NCBI GenBank assembly: GCA_013696275.1
Contig: JACCYW010000081.1
Span: 1 to 9,000 of the forward strand
Source of the DNA: Chloroflexota bacterium
GTDB taxonomy: Bacteria > Chloroflexota > Limnocylindria > Limnocylindrales > CSP1-4
Direction of reading: 5' to 3'
DNA: 9,000 nt
Shown in pieces: positions 1 to 6,283 of this stretch (its first letter is position 1; each line of letters starts with the position of its first letter). Position numbers and translations under genes: made by a program. The notes beneath the pieces were generated by a model. The model saw nothing but the letters and a program-made list of their open reading frames with translations, was not told the DNA's origin and did no database searches.

Positions 1-640
1 GTCTCACGTAACGCTGCGCGGTCTCCGTAGCCGCCTCTGCGGACGTACCTGACGACACCGACCGCGACCGTGGGCAGGCTTACCACGAGGCTGGCCGATC
101 CCGCGATGGTGATGGGAGCGCCGAACGCGAAGACGAAGCTGGGGATGATCAGTTCCCCGCCGGCCACGCCGAGCAGGCTGCTCACGAGCCCGATGGCGAG
201 CCCCAGCGCAAAGGCAGTGACGGGCCACAGCGAGGCGGGGACCAGTGCCGCTGTGGCCACAGGGAGGAACGACTCGATGATGAGCGCCGCTCCGATCGAC
301 AGCAGCAGGACCAAGATCACGAACTCCAGCCGTTCGATGGAGATACGGGATGCGAAGGCGGGACCGATGTAGGCGGTGACCAGTGCGCCGGCGATCATCG
401 CCACGATGGGTACGGCGAGAGGCGCGATCGAGCGATGTCGAGGGTCCCGGCGCGAGTCACGAAGGCTGCCATCAGCGTCACCATCGAGATGGCCAGATCG
501 AGCGGGACCGCCTGTCGCGTTGGGTATCCGAGCGGTCCGGCCAGGACCGGGAGACGGAACTCAGCGCCCCCCAGGTCGATCAGCCCGCCGAGGAGGGCGA
601 TGGGGATGGACGTCACGAAAGAGAGCACTGGGCGGCGCAT
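1..640 (-). pseudogene. TSUP (TauE/SafE-like) membrane anion transporter, frameshifted and cut by the window edge
   Basis: This is a multi-pass inner-membrane protein of the TSUP family, whose characterised members export sulfite, sulfoacetate or other small anions. The ATG at 640 is chosen because GAGAGG lies 6 nt upstream. The first frame encodes about 71 residues with the family's Gly-rich motif (LGGLIDLGGAEFRLPVL) and then runs into a stop at 395-397. The rest of the family sequence continues in another frame from about position 425 (APLAVPIVAMIAGALV). It holds the second-half motif (GLVSSLLGVAGGELIIP) and stays open to base 1. Restoring one missing base near 425-430 would give an uninterrupted protein of more than 210 residues. 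It is therefore either a recent pseudogene or a sequencing/assembly error. It lies 54 bp downstream of the sixA-like gene in the same orientation, so it may be the last gene of the run. The substrate cannot be read from the sequence. The family call is strong; whether the gene is really broken is uncertain. Confidence 0.75.
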
Positions 641-693
641 CGGTCGCCTCTCGGATGCTCGTTCCATGCGCCCGCAGGGTAGCGTTCGAGGGC

Positions 694-1197
694 CTAGTCC
701 TCGCCCTCGCGCAGCAGTCCGGGTGGGATGAGCCAACGCAGCACCCCGCCACCTGGCTGAAGCGGCGGCTGGACATCGATGCGGCAGAGTGCCCCCTTCT
801 TCATCGGCACGCGGGATGCACCGCAGAGCATCGCCACCAGCGCCGAGAAGTCGGGATCGTGTCCTACCAGCATCGGCCGGCGGGCGCCGAGATCGGACAT
901 GATCTCCTCCAACCGTCGCAGGCTGACCGAAGCGCCCAGCCGCTCGTCGACCTTCACCTCGGCGCCCAGCCGGTGGGCGACGATGCGCGCCGTATCGAGC
1001 GCTCTTGACTTGGGGCTGCTGACCACGGCCTCGGTCTGGAAGTCGATGGCCTTCAGGAACCGTCCGAGCCGCTCAGACTGCCGTCGGCCCTTGTCCGACA
1101 GGGGTCGGTCGTCGTCGTTCCCCGCCCACGCCTGCGGATCGCCCGCGTCGGCGTGGCGCACCAGGTAGAGCTGGATCGAGTCAGCGTCCTGGGGCAT
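694..1197 (-). CDS. sixA: SixA-type phosphohistidine phosphatase (histidine phosphatase superfamily)
   Basis: This 167-residue protein belongs to the short SixA branch of the histidine phosphatase (RHG) superfamily, cytoplasmic enzymes that use a phosphohistidine intermediate. The catalytic motif LVRHADAG places the nucleophilic His at residue 15. RPLSDKGRRQSERLG (31-45) and VSSPKSRALDTA (59-70) are typical of the family, and LVGHDPDFSAL (110-120) supplies the second catalytic His at 113. The C-terminal KKGALCRIDV segment fits SixA-like proteins. E. coli SixA removes phosphate from phosphohistidine proteins (ArcB was the first proposed target, and the nitrogen phosphotransferase system a later one). 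The target here is unknown. The gene follows phoU by 80 bp on the same strand and could be read from the pst operon or from its own promoter. No clear Shine-Dalgarno sequence precedes the ATG; the nearest candidate, AGGTGA, is too far upstream. Family assignment is firm and the specific role is open. Confidence 0.85.
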   Translation of the reverse strand: MPQDADSIQLYLVRHADAGDPQAWAGNDDDRPLSDKGRRQSERLGRFLKAIDFQTEAVVSSPKSRALDTARIVAHRLGAEVKVDERLGASVSLRRLEEIMSDLGARRPMLVGHDPDFSALVAMLCGASRVPMKKGALCRIDVQPPLQPGGGVLRWLIPPGLLREGED

Positions 1198-1277
1198 CGG
1201 CTGAGGCGGCTATCACCTGCTCGCGTTGAGCGCGGATGGCGGGGTCCGAAGGAAGAGCACGCGGCTGGACATGCGCG

Positions 1278-2078
1278 TCAAGGGTTGAGATCCTCGATGT
1301 CGCCGGTGGCAAGGAAGACGACGTCTTCCGCGATGTTCGTCACTCGGTCGCCGATGCGTTCCAGATAGTGTGCTGCGAACAGGATGCGCGCGCCACGGTC
1401 CACGTTGTCGGGCGCCTCCCGCATCAGGCCCAGGACCTCGTCGAAGATGCGGTGATAGAACTCGTCGATGTCATCATCGATGGCCGCCACCTGCCGGGCG
1501 CGGACCTCGTCGATATCGACGAGCGCGCGCAGGACATCGCGCACTTGCTGAGCGCACAGCTCACCCATCCGCGGTAGGTCGACATAGTCTTTGAGTGGCG
1601 GGTGGGGGGCAAGTTTGCGCGCCTGCTTCGCCACTGACGAGGCGTGATCACCGATGCGCTCGAGTTCGTATGTGACGTGGTCGAGCGCGAGCAGGAAGCG
1701 CAGGTCGCGGGCGACCGGTTGCTGCGTGGCGATGGTCCGCGAGATGAGCGAGGAGATGCTGCGCTGCGCTTCGTTGATGCGGCCGTCAGCGATGATGACT
1801 GCCGTCGCCGCCTCGGCATCGTGCGCGCGCAGGGCGTCCAGGGCGGCTCGGATCTGATCAGCCACCAGACTGCCCAGCCGCAGGACGTTGTCCTTTATCT
1901 CGCGCTCCTCTCGGTCGAGGACCTCTCGAGTGGCCCTGATCGGCGCTCCTGCCGAGCGGGATGAGCCTGACGCCGCACGCTCCACGATCTCATCGATCTG
2001 CTCGCGTACGAACTCCACTGGGTCTGGTGCGTCGGCGAAGGCCGCTCCGTCCGGATCGCGATCGGTTTCTCGTTGCAT
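1278..2078 (-). CDS. phoU: PhoU, phosphate uptake and signalling regulator
   Basis: PhoU is a cytoplasmic helical-bundle protein that binds metal clusters and links the Pst transporter to Pho signalling, usually restraining uptake and the regulon when phosphate is plentiful. The 266-residue product has the two tandem PhoU repeats. Each carries the metal-binding E-x-x-x-D signature: ERIGDHA at 140-146 and ERIGDRVTNIAEDVV at 240-254. The conventional PhoU fold begins near residue 50 (REVLDREEREIKDNVLRLGSLV). The first ~48 residues are an acidic extension that makes the protein longer than the usual 210-230 residues. The ATG at 2078 is supported by AGAGGA 7 nt upstream, which overlaps the pstB stop codon, so translation of the two genes is probably coupled. 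It is the fifth gene of the pst operon. No PhoR-like kinase, its classical partner, is present nearby. Confidence 0.95.
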   Translation of the reverse strand: MQRETDRDPDGAAFADAPDPVEFVREQIDEIVERAASGSSRSAGAPIRATREVLDREEREIKDNVLRLGSLVADQIRAALDALRAHDAEAATAVIIADGRINEAQRSISSLISRTIATQQPVARDLRFLLALDHVTYELERIGDHASSVAKQARKLAPHPPLKDYVDLPRMGELCAQQVRDVLRALVDIDEVRARQVAAIDDDIDEFYHRIFDEVLGLMREAPDNVDRGARILFAAHYLERIGDRVTNIAEDVVFLATGDIEDLNP

Positions 2079-2089
2079 CGTCCCGTCCT

Positions 2090-2944
2090 CTAGCCGAAGC
2101 GACCGGAGACGTAGTCCTCGGTCAACTGATCCCTGGGATTCGTGAAGATGTCACTGGTCCGGCCACGTTCCACGACATAGCCGGCGCGGTCGTCGCCCAT
2201 CGTCAGGAAGACGGTCGATTCCGATGCCCGTGCGGCCTGCTGCATGTTGTGGGTGACTATCACGATGGTGTAGTTGGTCCTGAGCTCGAACATCAGCTCC
2301 TCGATCTTGAGCGTGGCCACCGGGTCAAGCGCGGAGCAGGGCTCATCCATCAGGATCACGTCCGGCTCGACGGCGATGGCGCGCGCGATACACAGGCGCT
2401 GCTGCTGGCCGCCGGAAAGCGCCGTGCCCGGCGCCTTCAGCTTGTCCTTGACCTCGTCCCACAGCGCTGCTCGCTGCAGTGACCGTTCGACCAGGTCGGC
2501 GATGCTGCCCTTGAAGCCGGCCACGCGCGGGCCGAAAGCGACGTTGTCGAAGATCGACTTGGGAAACGGGTTGGGCTTCTGAAAGACCATGCCGATGCGC
2601 CGACGGACCTCGACGGCATCGACTTTGGGATCGTACAGATCCACCCCGTGATACAGGACCTGGCCCGTGACGTGAGCACCGGGGACCAGGTCGTTCATCC
2701 TGTTCAGGGATCGCAGGAGTGTGCTCTTGCCGCAGCCGGACGGTCCGATGAGGGCCGTGATCTGGCGCGGCGGGATGTCCAGGTCGATCTCCTTGATGGC
2801 CCGGAAGTCGCCGTACCAGGCCGAGAAGCCACGCAACTGGAACACCGGCGCGGTATGGACGGCCGTGTCGTCCGGAACGGCAGCGACCGCGGGCTTTCGT
2901 CCAGGGGCTTTGGTACTCATGCGAGTCCTTGTGTCTATGGCCAT
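2090..2944 (-). CDS. pstB: PstB, ATPase of the phosphate ABC transporter
   Basis: PstB is the cytoplasmic ATP-binding subunit that drives high-affinity phosphate import through PstC/PstA. All ABC ATPase motifs are present in order in the 284 residues: Walker A GPSGCGKST (67-75), Q-loop in MVFQKPNPFPKSIFDNV (Gln122), signature LSGGQQQR (176-183), Walker B VILMDEP (196-202), D-loop SALDP (204-208) and H-loop His232. The sequences NRMNDLVPGA and FQKPNPFP are hallmarks of PstB among ABC ATPases. About 30 N-terminal residues precede the conserved core, a little longer than usual (about 250-260). The start at 2944 is preferred because AGGTGG sits 7 nt upstream, inside the last codons of pstA; an internal ATG at 2920 is the alternative. 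The 4-bp gap to pstA and 11-bp gap to phoU indicate one operon. Confidence 0.97.
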   Translation of the reverse strand: MAIDTRTRMSTKAPGRKPAVAAVPDDTAVHTAPVFQLRGFSAWYGDFRAIKEIDLDIPPRQITALIGPSGCGKSTLLRSLNRMNDLVPGAHVTGQVLYHGVDLYDPKVDAVEVRRRIGMVFQKPNPFPKSIFDNVAFGPRVAGFKGSIADLVERSLQRAALWDEVKDKLKAPGTALSGGQQQRLCIARAIAVEPDVILMDEPCSALDPVATLKIEELMFELRTNYTIVIVTHNMQQAARASESTVFLTMGDDRAGYVVERGRTSDIFTNPRDQLTEDYVSGRFG

Positions 2945-2948
2945 TCGG

Positions 2949-3881
2949 TTACCACCTTCGATCGTATCTGTTGCGCAGGATGATGGCAGTGGCGTTGACC
3001 AGCAACATCACCGCCAGCAGGACCACGATGGCTGCTGCGGTGTTGGCGCGGAAGCCCGAGTCGGGCAGCCGGGTCCAGCTGAAGATGACCGTCGGCAAAG
3101 CCGTATAGGGACCCTGGAGCTGCTCCACGACGCCCGCGTTACGCACCAGGAAGCCGCCCGTCACCGCGCCGACGAGGAGCAGCGGTGCGGTCTCGCCGAA
3201 GGCCCGCGACAGGGACAGGATGGTGCCGGTGAAGATGCCCGGCGCGGCATAGGGCAGCACGTGATGCCTGACCACCTCCCACTTCGTAGCACCCACCCCG
3301 AAACCGGCTTCGCGGATGCTGGCGGGCACAGCCCGCAGCGCCTCCGCCGCAGTGATGATGACGATGGGCAGCACGAGCACGGCCAAGGTGAGGGCGCCGG
3401 CGATGAGCGACCGACCGCCCGTCAGGCCGCCCAACGCCTGCGCGAAGATGGCCAGGCCGAGCAGCCCGTATACGATGGCCGGCACGCCGGCCAGATTGCG
3501 CACGAGCGTGTTCAGGAACCGGGTCAGAGCGGTGTCCGTCGCGTATTCCTCCAGGTAGATCGCCGCGCCGACCCCGATGGGCATGGCCAGGACGGCGACC
3601 ACGACGGTCAGCACGACCGATCCGAAGATGCCCTGCGCAACCCCGGCCTGGCCAGCGTCCGAAGACGTCGGGGCAGTGAGGAAATCGAGGCCACGTTCGG
3701 CGAAGACGGGCAACGCACCCCCGACCACGTCGACCAGCAGCACGACCAGGATGCCCAGAGCCGCCATTAGTGACAGGAACAGGGTCGCCTGGAAGATGTA
3801 GCTTGCAAGGTCGACCCTGCCACCTGCCAGTCGCCGTCTGACGGCCTCCGTGGTGGCGTCATGCTGGATGGCCGCTTTCAT
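2949..3881 (-). CDS. pstA: PstA, phosphate ABC transporter permease
   Basis: PstA is one of the two inner-membrane permease subunits of the Pst importer. The product is 310 residues when started at the ATG at 3881. It has a hydrophobic segment near residues 28-52, a periplasmic-side loop (53-85), then several membrane helices (about 86-110, 130-150, 158-180, 215-240 and 282-302). The EAA-type cytoplasmic loop that docks on PstB is clear (EALRAVPASIREAGFGVGATKWEVV, split here by family position at about 180-204), and SRAFGETAPLL (225-235) is typical of PstA/PstC. The open frame extends upstream into pstC, but those residues are not transporter-like. The 3881 start leaves 8 bp after the pstC stop. 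No strong Shine-Dalgarno sequence precedes it, so a GTG two codons upstream or coupled translation from pstC is possible. Confidence 0.95.
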   Translation of the reverse strand: MKAAIQHDATTEAVRRRLAGGRVDLASYIFQATLFLSLMAALGILVVLLVDVVGGALPVFAERGLDFLTAPTSSDAGQAGVAQGIFGSVVLTVVVAVLAMPIGVGAAIYLEEYATDTALTRFLNTLVRNLAGVPAIVYGLLGLAIFAQALGGLTGGRSLIAGALTLAVLVLPIVIITAAEALRAVPASIREAGFGVGATKWEVVRHHVLPYAAPGIFTGTILSLSRAFGETAPLLLVGAVTGGFLVRNAGVVEQLQGPYTALPTVIFSWTRLPDSGFRANTAAAIVVLLAVMLLVNATAIILRNRYDRRW

Positions 3882-3889
3882 CGCCACGG

Positions 3890-4831
3890 TCAGTACGCTC
3901 GTCGCACGCGGCGCACGAACGCCTCGCCGATGATATTGAGCACCAGCGTCATCGCGAAGAGCAAGAGTCCGATGAAGAAGAGACTGGGATAGGCGAGGCT
4001 GTCGCCGCGCGGCCGATCCGAGCCGATGGCGAGCGATGTCATGGCCGCCGTCATCGTCTGGCCCGGGCCACACGGGTCGAGCGTGAAGCGGCCGCCGCCG
4101 GTGGCGCCAGACGCGACAGCGACGATCAAGGTCTCGCCGATGGCCCGCGAGAAGGCGATGATGAGGGCGGCCACGATCCCCGACACCGCCGCCGGGACCA
4201 CGATGCGGATGCTCGTCGTCCGCTTCTTGGCACCGAGCCCATAGGAAGCCTCCCGTAACGACCGCGGCACCGCGTACATGGCATCCTCGGAGACGGAAGC
4301 GACCAGCGGAGTGATGAGGATGCCCACCGCGAGCCCGGCGGCCGCGTAATTGGAGAGCGGCGTCACCCCGGGACAGAGTGGGTTGACGACCTGGGGACTG
4401 ATGACCGTCAGGGCGAAGAAGCCGAGCACGACGCTGGGGATGCCAGCCAGGATCTCGAGCACTGGCTTGAGCGCCTTGCGGACCCTCGGCTGGGCGTACT
4501 CGGAGAGGTAGACAGCGGCACCCAGACCGAGCGGCGTGGCGACGGCCATGCCGATGAGGGCGACTATGAAGGTGCCGACGACGAGGGTGGGGATCCCGAA
4601 GAGCTCGCGCTGCGGAAAGAACGCCGGATCCAGAAGCGCGTCAGGCGCGACGCGGGTGATGAAGTTGGTGGCCTCGCCGATGAGCGACAGGACGATCAGT
4701 CCACTGATGATGACCGAAAGGCCGGCGGCGGCGAAGAAGACGAGGCGGATGGCCAGTTCCCGCCGCCGCCGCGCATGACTGCCACGAAGGTCGTCGACCG
4801 AGAGCGTCGGCGGCTGGGTCGCAGTGGTCAT
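3890..4831 (-). CDS. pstC: PstC, phosphate ABC transporter permease
   Basis: PstC pairs with PstA to form the membrane channel of the Pst phosphate importer. From the ATG at 4831 the protein is 313 residues. An Arg-rich cytoplasmic N-terminus (HARRRREL) is followed by a membrane helix (about 27-52), a periplasmic loop and further helices. The EAA loop contacting PstB is at about residues 182-208 (EDAMYAVPRSLREASYGLGAKK). SRAIGETLIVAVASGATGG and LSEYAQPRVRKALKPVLEIL, each within PstC-conserved segments, confirm the family. An in-frame ATG at 4873 would add 14 residues, but it directly abuts an intergenic hairpin and has no Shine-Dalgarno sequence. The 4831 start has a modest purine-rich stretch (GGGAACGAGG) upstream. 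The gene follows pstS by about 90 bp, unlike the tight junctions further down the operon, so its expression level may be set by the hairpin. Confidence 0.95.
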   Translation of the reverse strand: MTTATQPPTLSVDDLRGSHARRRRELAIRLVFFAAAGLSVIISGLIVLSLIGEATNFITRVAPDALLDPAFFPQRELFGIPTLVVGTFIVALIGMAVATPLGLGAAVYLSEYAQPRVRKALKPVLEILAGIPSVVLGFFALTVISPQVVNPLCPGVTPLSNYAAAGLAVGILITPLVASVSEDAMYAVPRSLREASYGLGAKKRTTSIRIVVPAAVSGIVAALIIAFSRAIGETLIVAVASGATGGGRFTLDPCGPGQTMTAAMTSLAIGSDRPRGDSLAYPSLFFIGLLLFAMTLVLNIIGEAFVRRVRRAY

Positions 4832-4875
4832 CGCCTCGTTCCCATGGCTGGCTGTACTACCCCGGTGACGCATGA

Positions 4876-4903
4876 AGCGGGGGTCATCGTACCGACCCCC
4901 GCT
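4876..4903 (-). promoter_or_regulatory. perfect hairpin between pstS and pstC
   Basis: AGCGGGGGTC (4876-4885) and GACCCCCGCT (4894-4903) form a perfect 10-bp stem with an 8-nt loop. It starts 20 bp after the pstS stop and lies 45 bp before the pstC start. On the minus strand it is not followed by a run of T, so it is not a canonical intrinsic terminator. The likely role is to protect the 3' end of a pstS-only transcript or to attenuate read-through, so that binding protein is made in excess over the permeases. That role is inference; the stem is seen directly. Confidence 0.65.
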
Positions 4904-4922
4904 CCGCTGGTGTCTGCTGCGG

Positions 4923-6188
4923 TCAGCCGCCGGCCTTGGCCGACTCCCAGGTACTGCGGGTGGCTGCCAGCTGATCGGCTGGCAGCGCGACGTACCCTCG
5001 CTCGGTCACGTTGGCGATGCCCGCGTCCGACAGATAGAAGTCGACCCATGGGACGAGAGCCGGATTGTCGGCCATCTTCTCGATGCTCGGGTAGATGTAC
5101 AGCAGTCGTGAGACCGGGTACGAACCGTCGGCGATGGTCTCGGCGCTTGGCGCGATGCAGCCGTCTCCGGCATCGATCTGGAGCGCCTTGAGGACGTCCG
5201 AGTTCGAGTCATAGAACGAGAAGCCAGCAAAGCCGAGGGAGTTGGGTGTCCCGGAGACGTTCTCCACGATGACGTTGTCGTTGGGTGAAGGCGTGTAGTG
5301 GGTGCCCAGTACTTCGATCTCTTCTTCGGTGATGACGCCTTCCTCGAAGCGGGCCTCGGCGACGTCGGCCGTGACCAACTCGATGAACGAGCTGTAGGTC
5401 CCCGATTCGTCGCCCGGCGCGGTGATGGCCAGAGGACCGGTCGGGAAGGTGGTCGTCGACCCCAACTCGGCGGCGAGCGCCTGGGCGTCCTCCCAGGTCG
5501 TGAATTCGGACGACTCAGGGCCGAAGAGCGCGTACAGGTCCTCGAAGGTGACGCACTCGAGGGCGGTATCCGGGTGGGTGAAGACAGTGATCCCGTCGAA
5601 GCCGATGGGCAGTTCGACATAGCTGACGCCGTTCTCCTGGCAGAGAGCGACCTCTTCCTCGTCGATCGTCCGCGATGCGTCGTTCACATCGGTCTCGCCG
5701 GTGCAGAAGAACAGGTCGAAGCCGTCGCCTGTGCCGGGGCCATTGACGGTGTAGCTGAAGCCAGGGTTGGTGGCGGCCAGATCCTCCGAAACGGCCAGCG
5801 TGATGGGCTCGACGGTGGACGAGCCTTCGACGTATACCGTGCCCTCGATATCGGTCGGCATGGGCGGGGCGGACGTGTCGGCCGAAGCGCTGGGGCCGTC
5901 TGTGGGCGCGTCGCTTGGCGAATCTGACGGCGCGTCGCTCGGAGAGTCGGAGGGCTCATCCGAAGCTGGCTGGGAGGGCTCATCCGAAGCCTGCTCGGAA
6001 GGCTCGTCCGAGGCCGGCTCCGAAGGCCCGTCCGAAGCCTCGTTGGTGGGGCTGGAAGCTGCTGCCGATGATGTCGCCCCGCCCGAGGGTGCGCGCGATG
6101 GCGCGGTGGTCTGGTTGCCGCCACCACAGGCGGCGATGATGACCATCGCGCCCAGTGCGATGACCGTGAGACGCTTGTAGAGATCCAC
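4923..6188 (-). CDS. pstS: PstS, phosphate-binding lipoprotein
   Basis: PstS is the extracytoplasmic receptor of the Pst system and delivers phosphate to PstC/PstA. The GTG at 6188 is chosen because AGGAG lies 9 nt upstream and because it places a compact signal peptide (DLYKRL, a hydrophobic stretch, then a VIIAAC lipobox) directly at the N-terminus. The lipidated Cys is residue 21 of 421. After it comes a low-complexity Ser/Pro/Asp/Glu/Ala linker to about residue 112, much of it an 8-residue repeat. The binding domain then starts at IEGTVYVEGSSTVEPIT. Phosphate-contacting segments are visible: GSSTV (122-126), GPGTGDGF (150-157), DASR (170-173) and GDESGTY (259-265). It is the first gene of the transport operon and is preceded by Pho-box-like repeats (6240-6283). 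A longer frame from 6236 adds 16 hydrophilic residues and is unlikely. Confidence 0.95.
   Translation of the reverse strand: MDLYKRLTVIALGAMVIIAACGGGNQTTAPSRAPSGGATSSAAASSPTNEASDGPSEPASDEPSEQASDEPSQPASDEPSDSPSDAPSDSPSDAPTDGPSASADTSAPPMPTDIEGTVYVEGSSTVEPITLAVSEDLAATNPGFSYTVNGPGTGDGFDLFFCTGETDVNDASRTIDEEEVALCQENGVSYVELPIGFDGITVFTHPDTALECVTFEDLYALFGPESSEFTTWEDAQALAAELGSTTTFPTGPLAITAPGDESGTYSSFIELVTADVAEARFEEGVITEEEIEVLGTHYTPSPNDNVIVENVSGTPNSLGFAGFSFYDSNSDVLKALQIDAGDGCIAPSAETIADGSYPVSRLLYIYPSIEKMADNPALVPWVDFYLSDAGIANVTERGYVALPADQLAATRSTWESAKAGG
5905..6048 (-). repeat. six degenerate 24-bp tandem repeats encoding the PstS linker
   Basis: Six consecutive 24-bp units begin at 5905, 5929, 5953, 5977, 6001 and 6025. 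On the plus strand each starts with GGC followed by a TCG/TCC-rich core such as GGCTCATCCGAAGC. They are in frame with pstS and encode 8-residue units close to PASDEPSE, drifting to SPSDAPSD at the binding-domain end. The unit length keeps the frame when copies are gained or lost, so linker length could vary between strains. The array lies between the lipid-anchor Cys and the phosphate-binding domain and gives an acidic, flexible tether. Confidence 0.85.
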
Positions 6189-6193
6189 TCGTT

Positions 6194-6202
6194 CCTTCTC
6201 CT
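6194..6202 (-). promoter_or_regulatory. ribosome binding site fixing the pstS GTG start
   Basis: The purine run AGGAGAAGG is read on the minus strand, with AGGAG 9 nt before the GTG at 6188. No comparable site precedes the upstream in-frame GTG at 6236. Together with the signal peptide position this fixes the start. Confidence 0.75.
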
Positions 6203-6239
6203 CTTGATCTGTCTTTGGGGCCGATGTTCCGGTCACGCC

Positions 6240-6283
6240 GTGAACGTGCTGTTGCTGGCTTGTTAAGCCGCGGTTAACGCTCG
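6240..6283. promoter_or_regulatory. Pho-box-like array upstream of pstS
   Basis: On the plus strand, hexamers start at 6240 (GTGAAC), 6251 (GTTGCT, degenerate), 6262 (GTTAAG) and 6273 (GTTAAC), each exactly 11 bp apart. Direct repeats of a 6-bp core with about 5-bp spacers are the known geometry of PhoB/PhoP-type Pho boxes; the Bacillus PhoP core is TTAACA-like. The array sits 52-95 bp upstream of the pstS start, as expected for activator sites. The last unit overlaps the TAA stop codon (6274-6276) of the regulator gene. No convincing -10 is visible; GAACAT at 6224-6229 (minus strand) is a weak candidate. The repeats are seen directly; the binding protein is inferred. Confidence 0.65.

Noticed and set aside
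2721..3770. 349-codon plus-strand open frame across pstB and pstA
   Set aside because: It is rich in His, Gln, Asp and Arg with no domain, as expected for the antisense frame of membrane-protein codons; pstA and pstB are certain on the other strand.
3882..4073. 64-codon N-terminal extension of pstA overlapping pstC
   Set aside because: The residues are the out-of-frame reading of pstC and unlike any permease; the ATG at 3881 gives a normal PstA length.
5298..5927. 209-codon plus-strand open frame opposite pstS
   Set aside because: It is a shadow of the pstS coding strand with no motif or ribosome binding site.
5905..6048. Tandem repeats as a CRISPR or satellite array
   Set aside because: Units are contiguous without spacers, in frame with pstS and encode a low-complexity linker.
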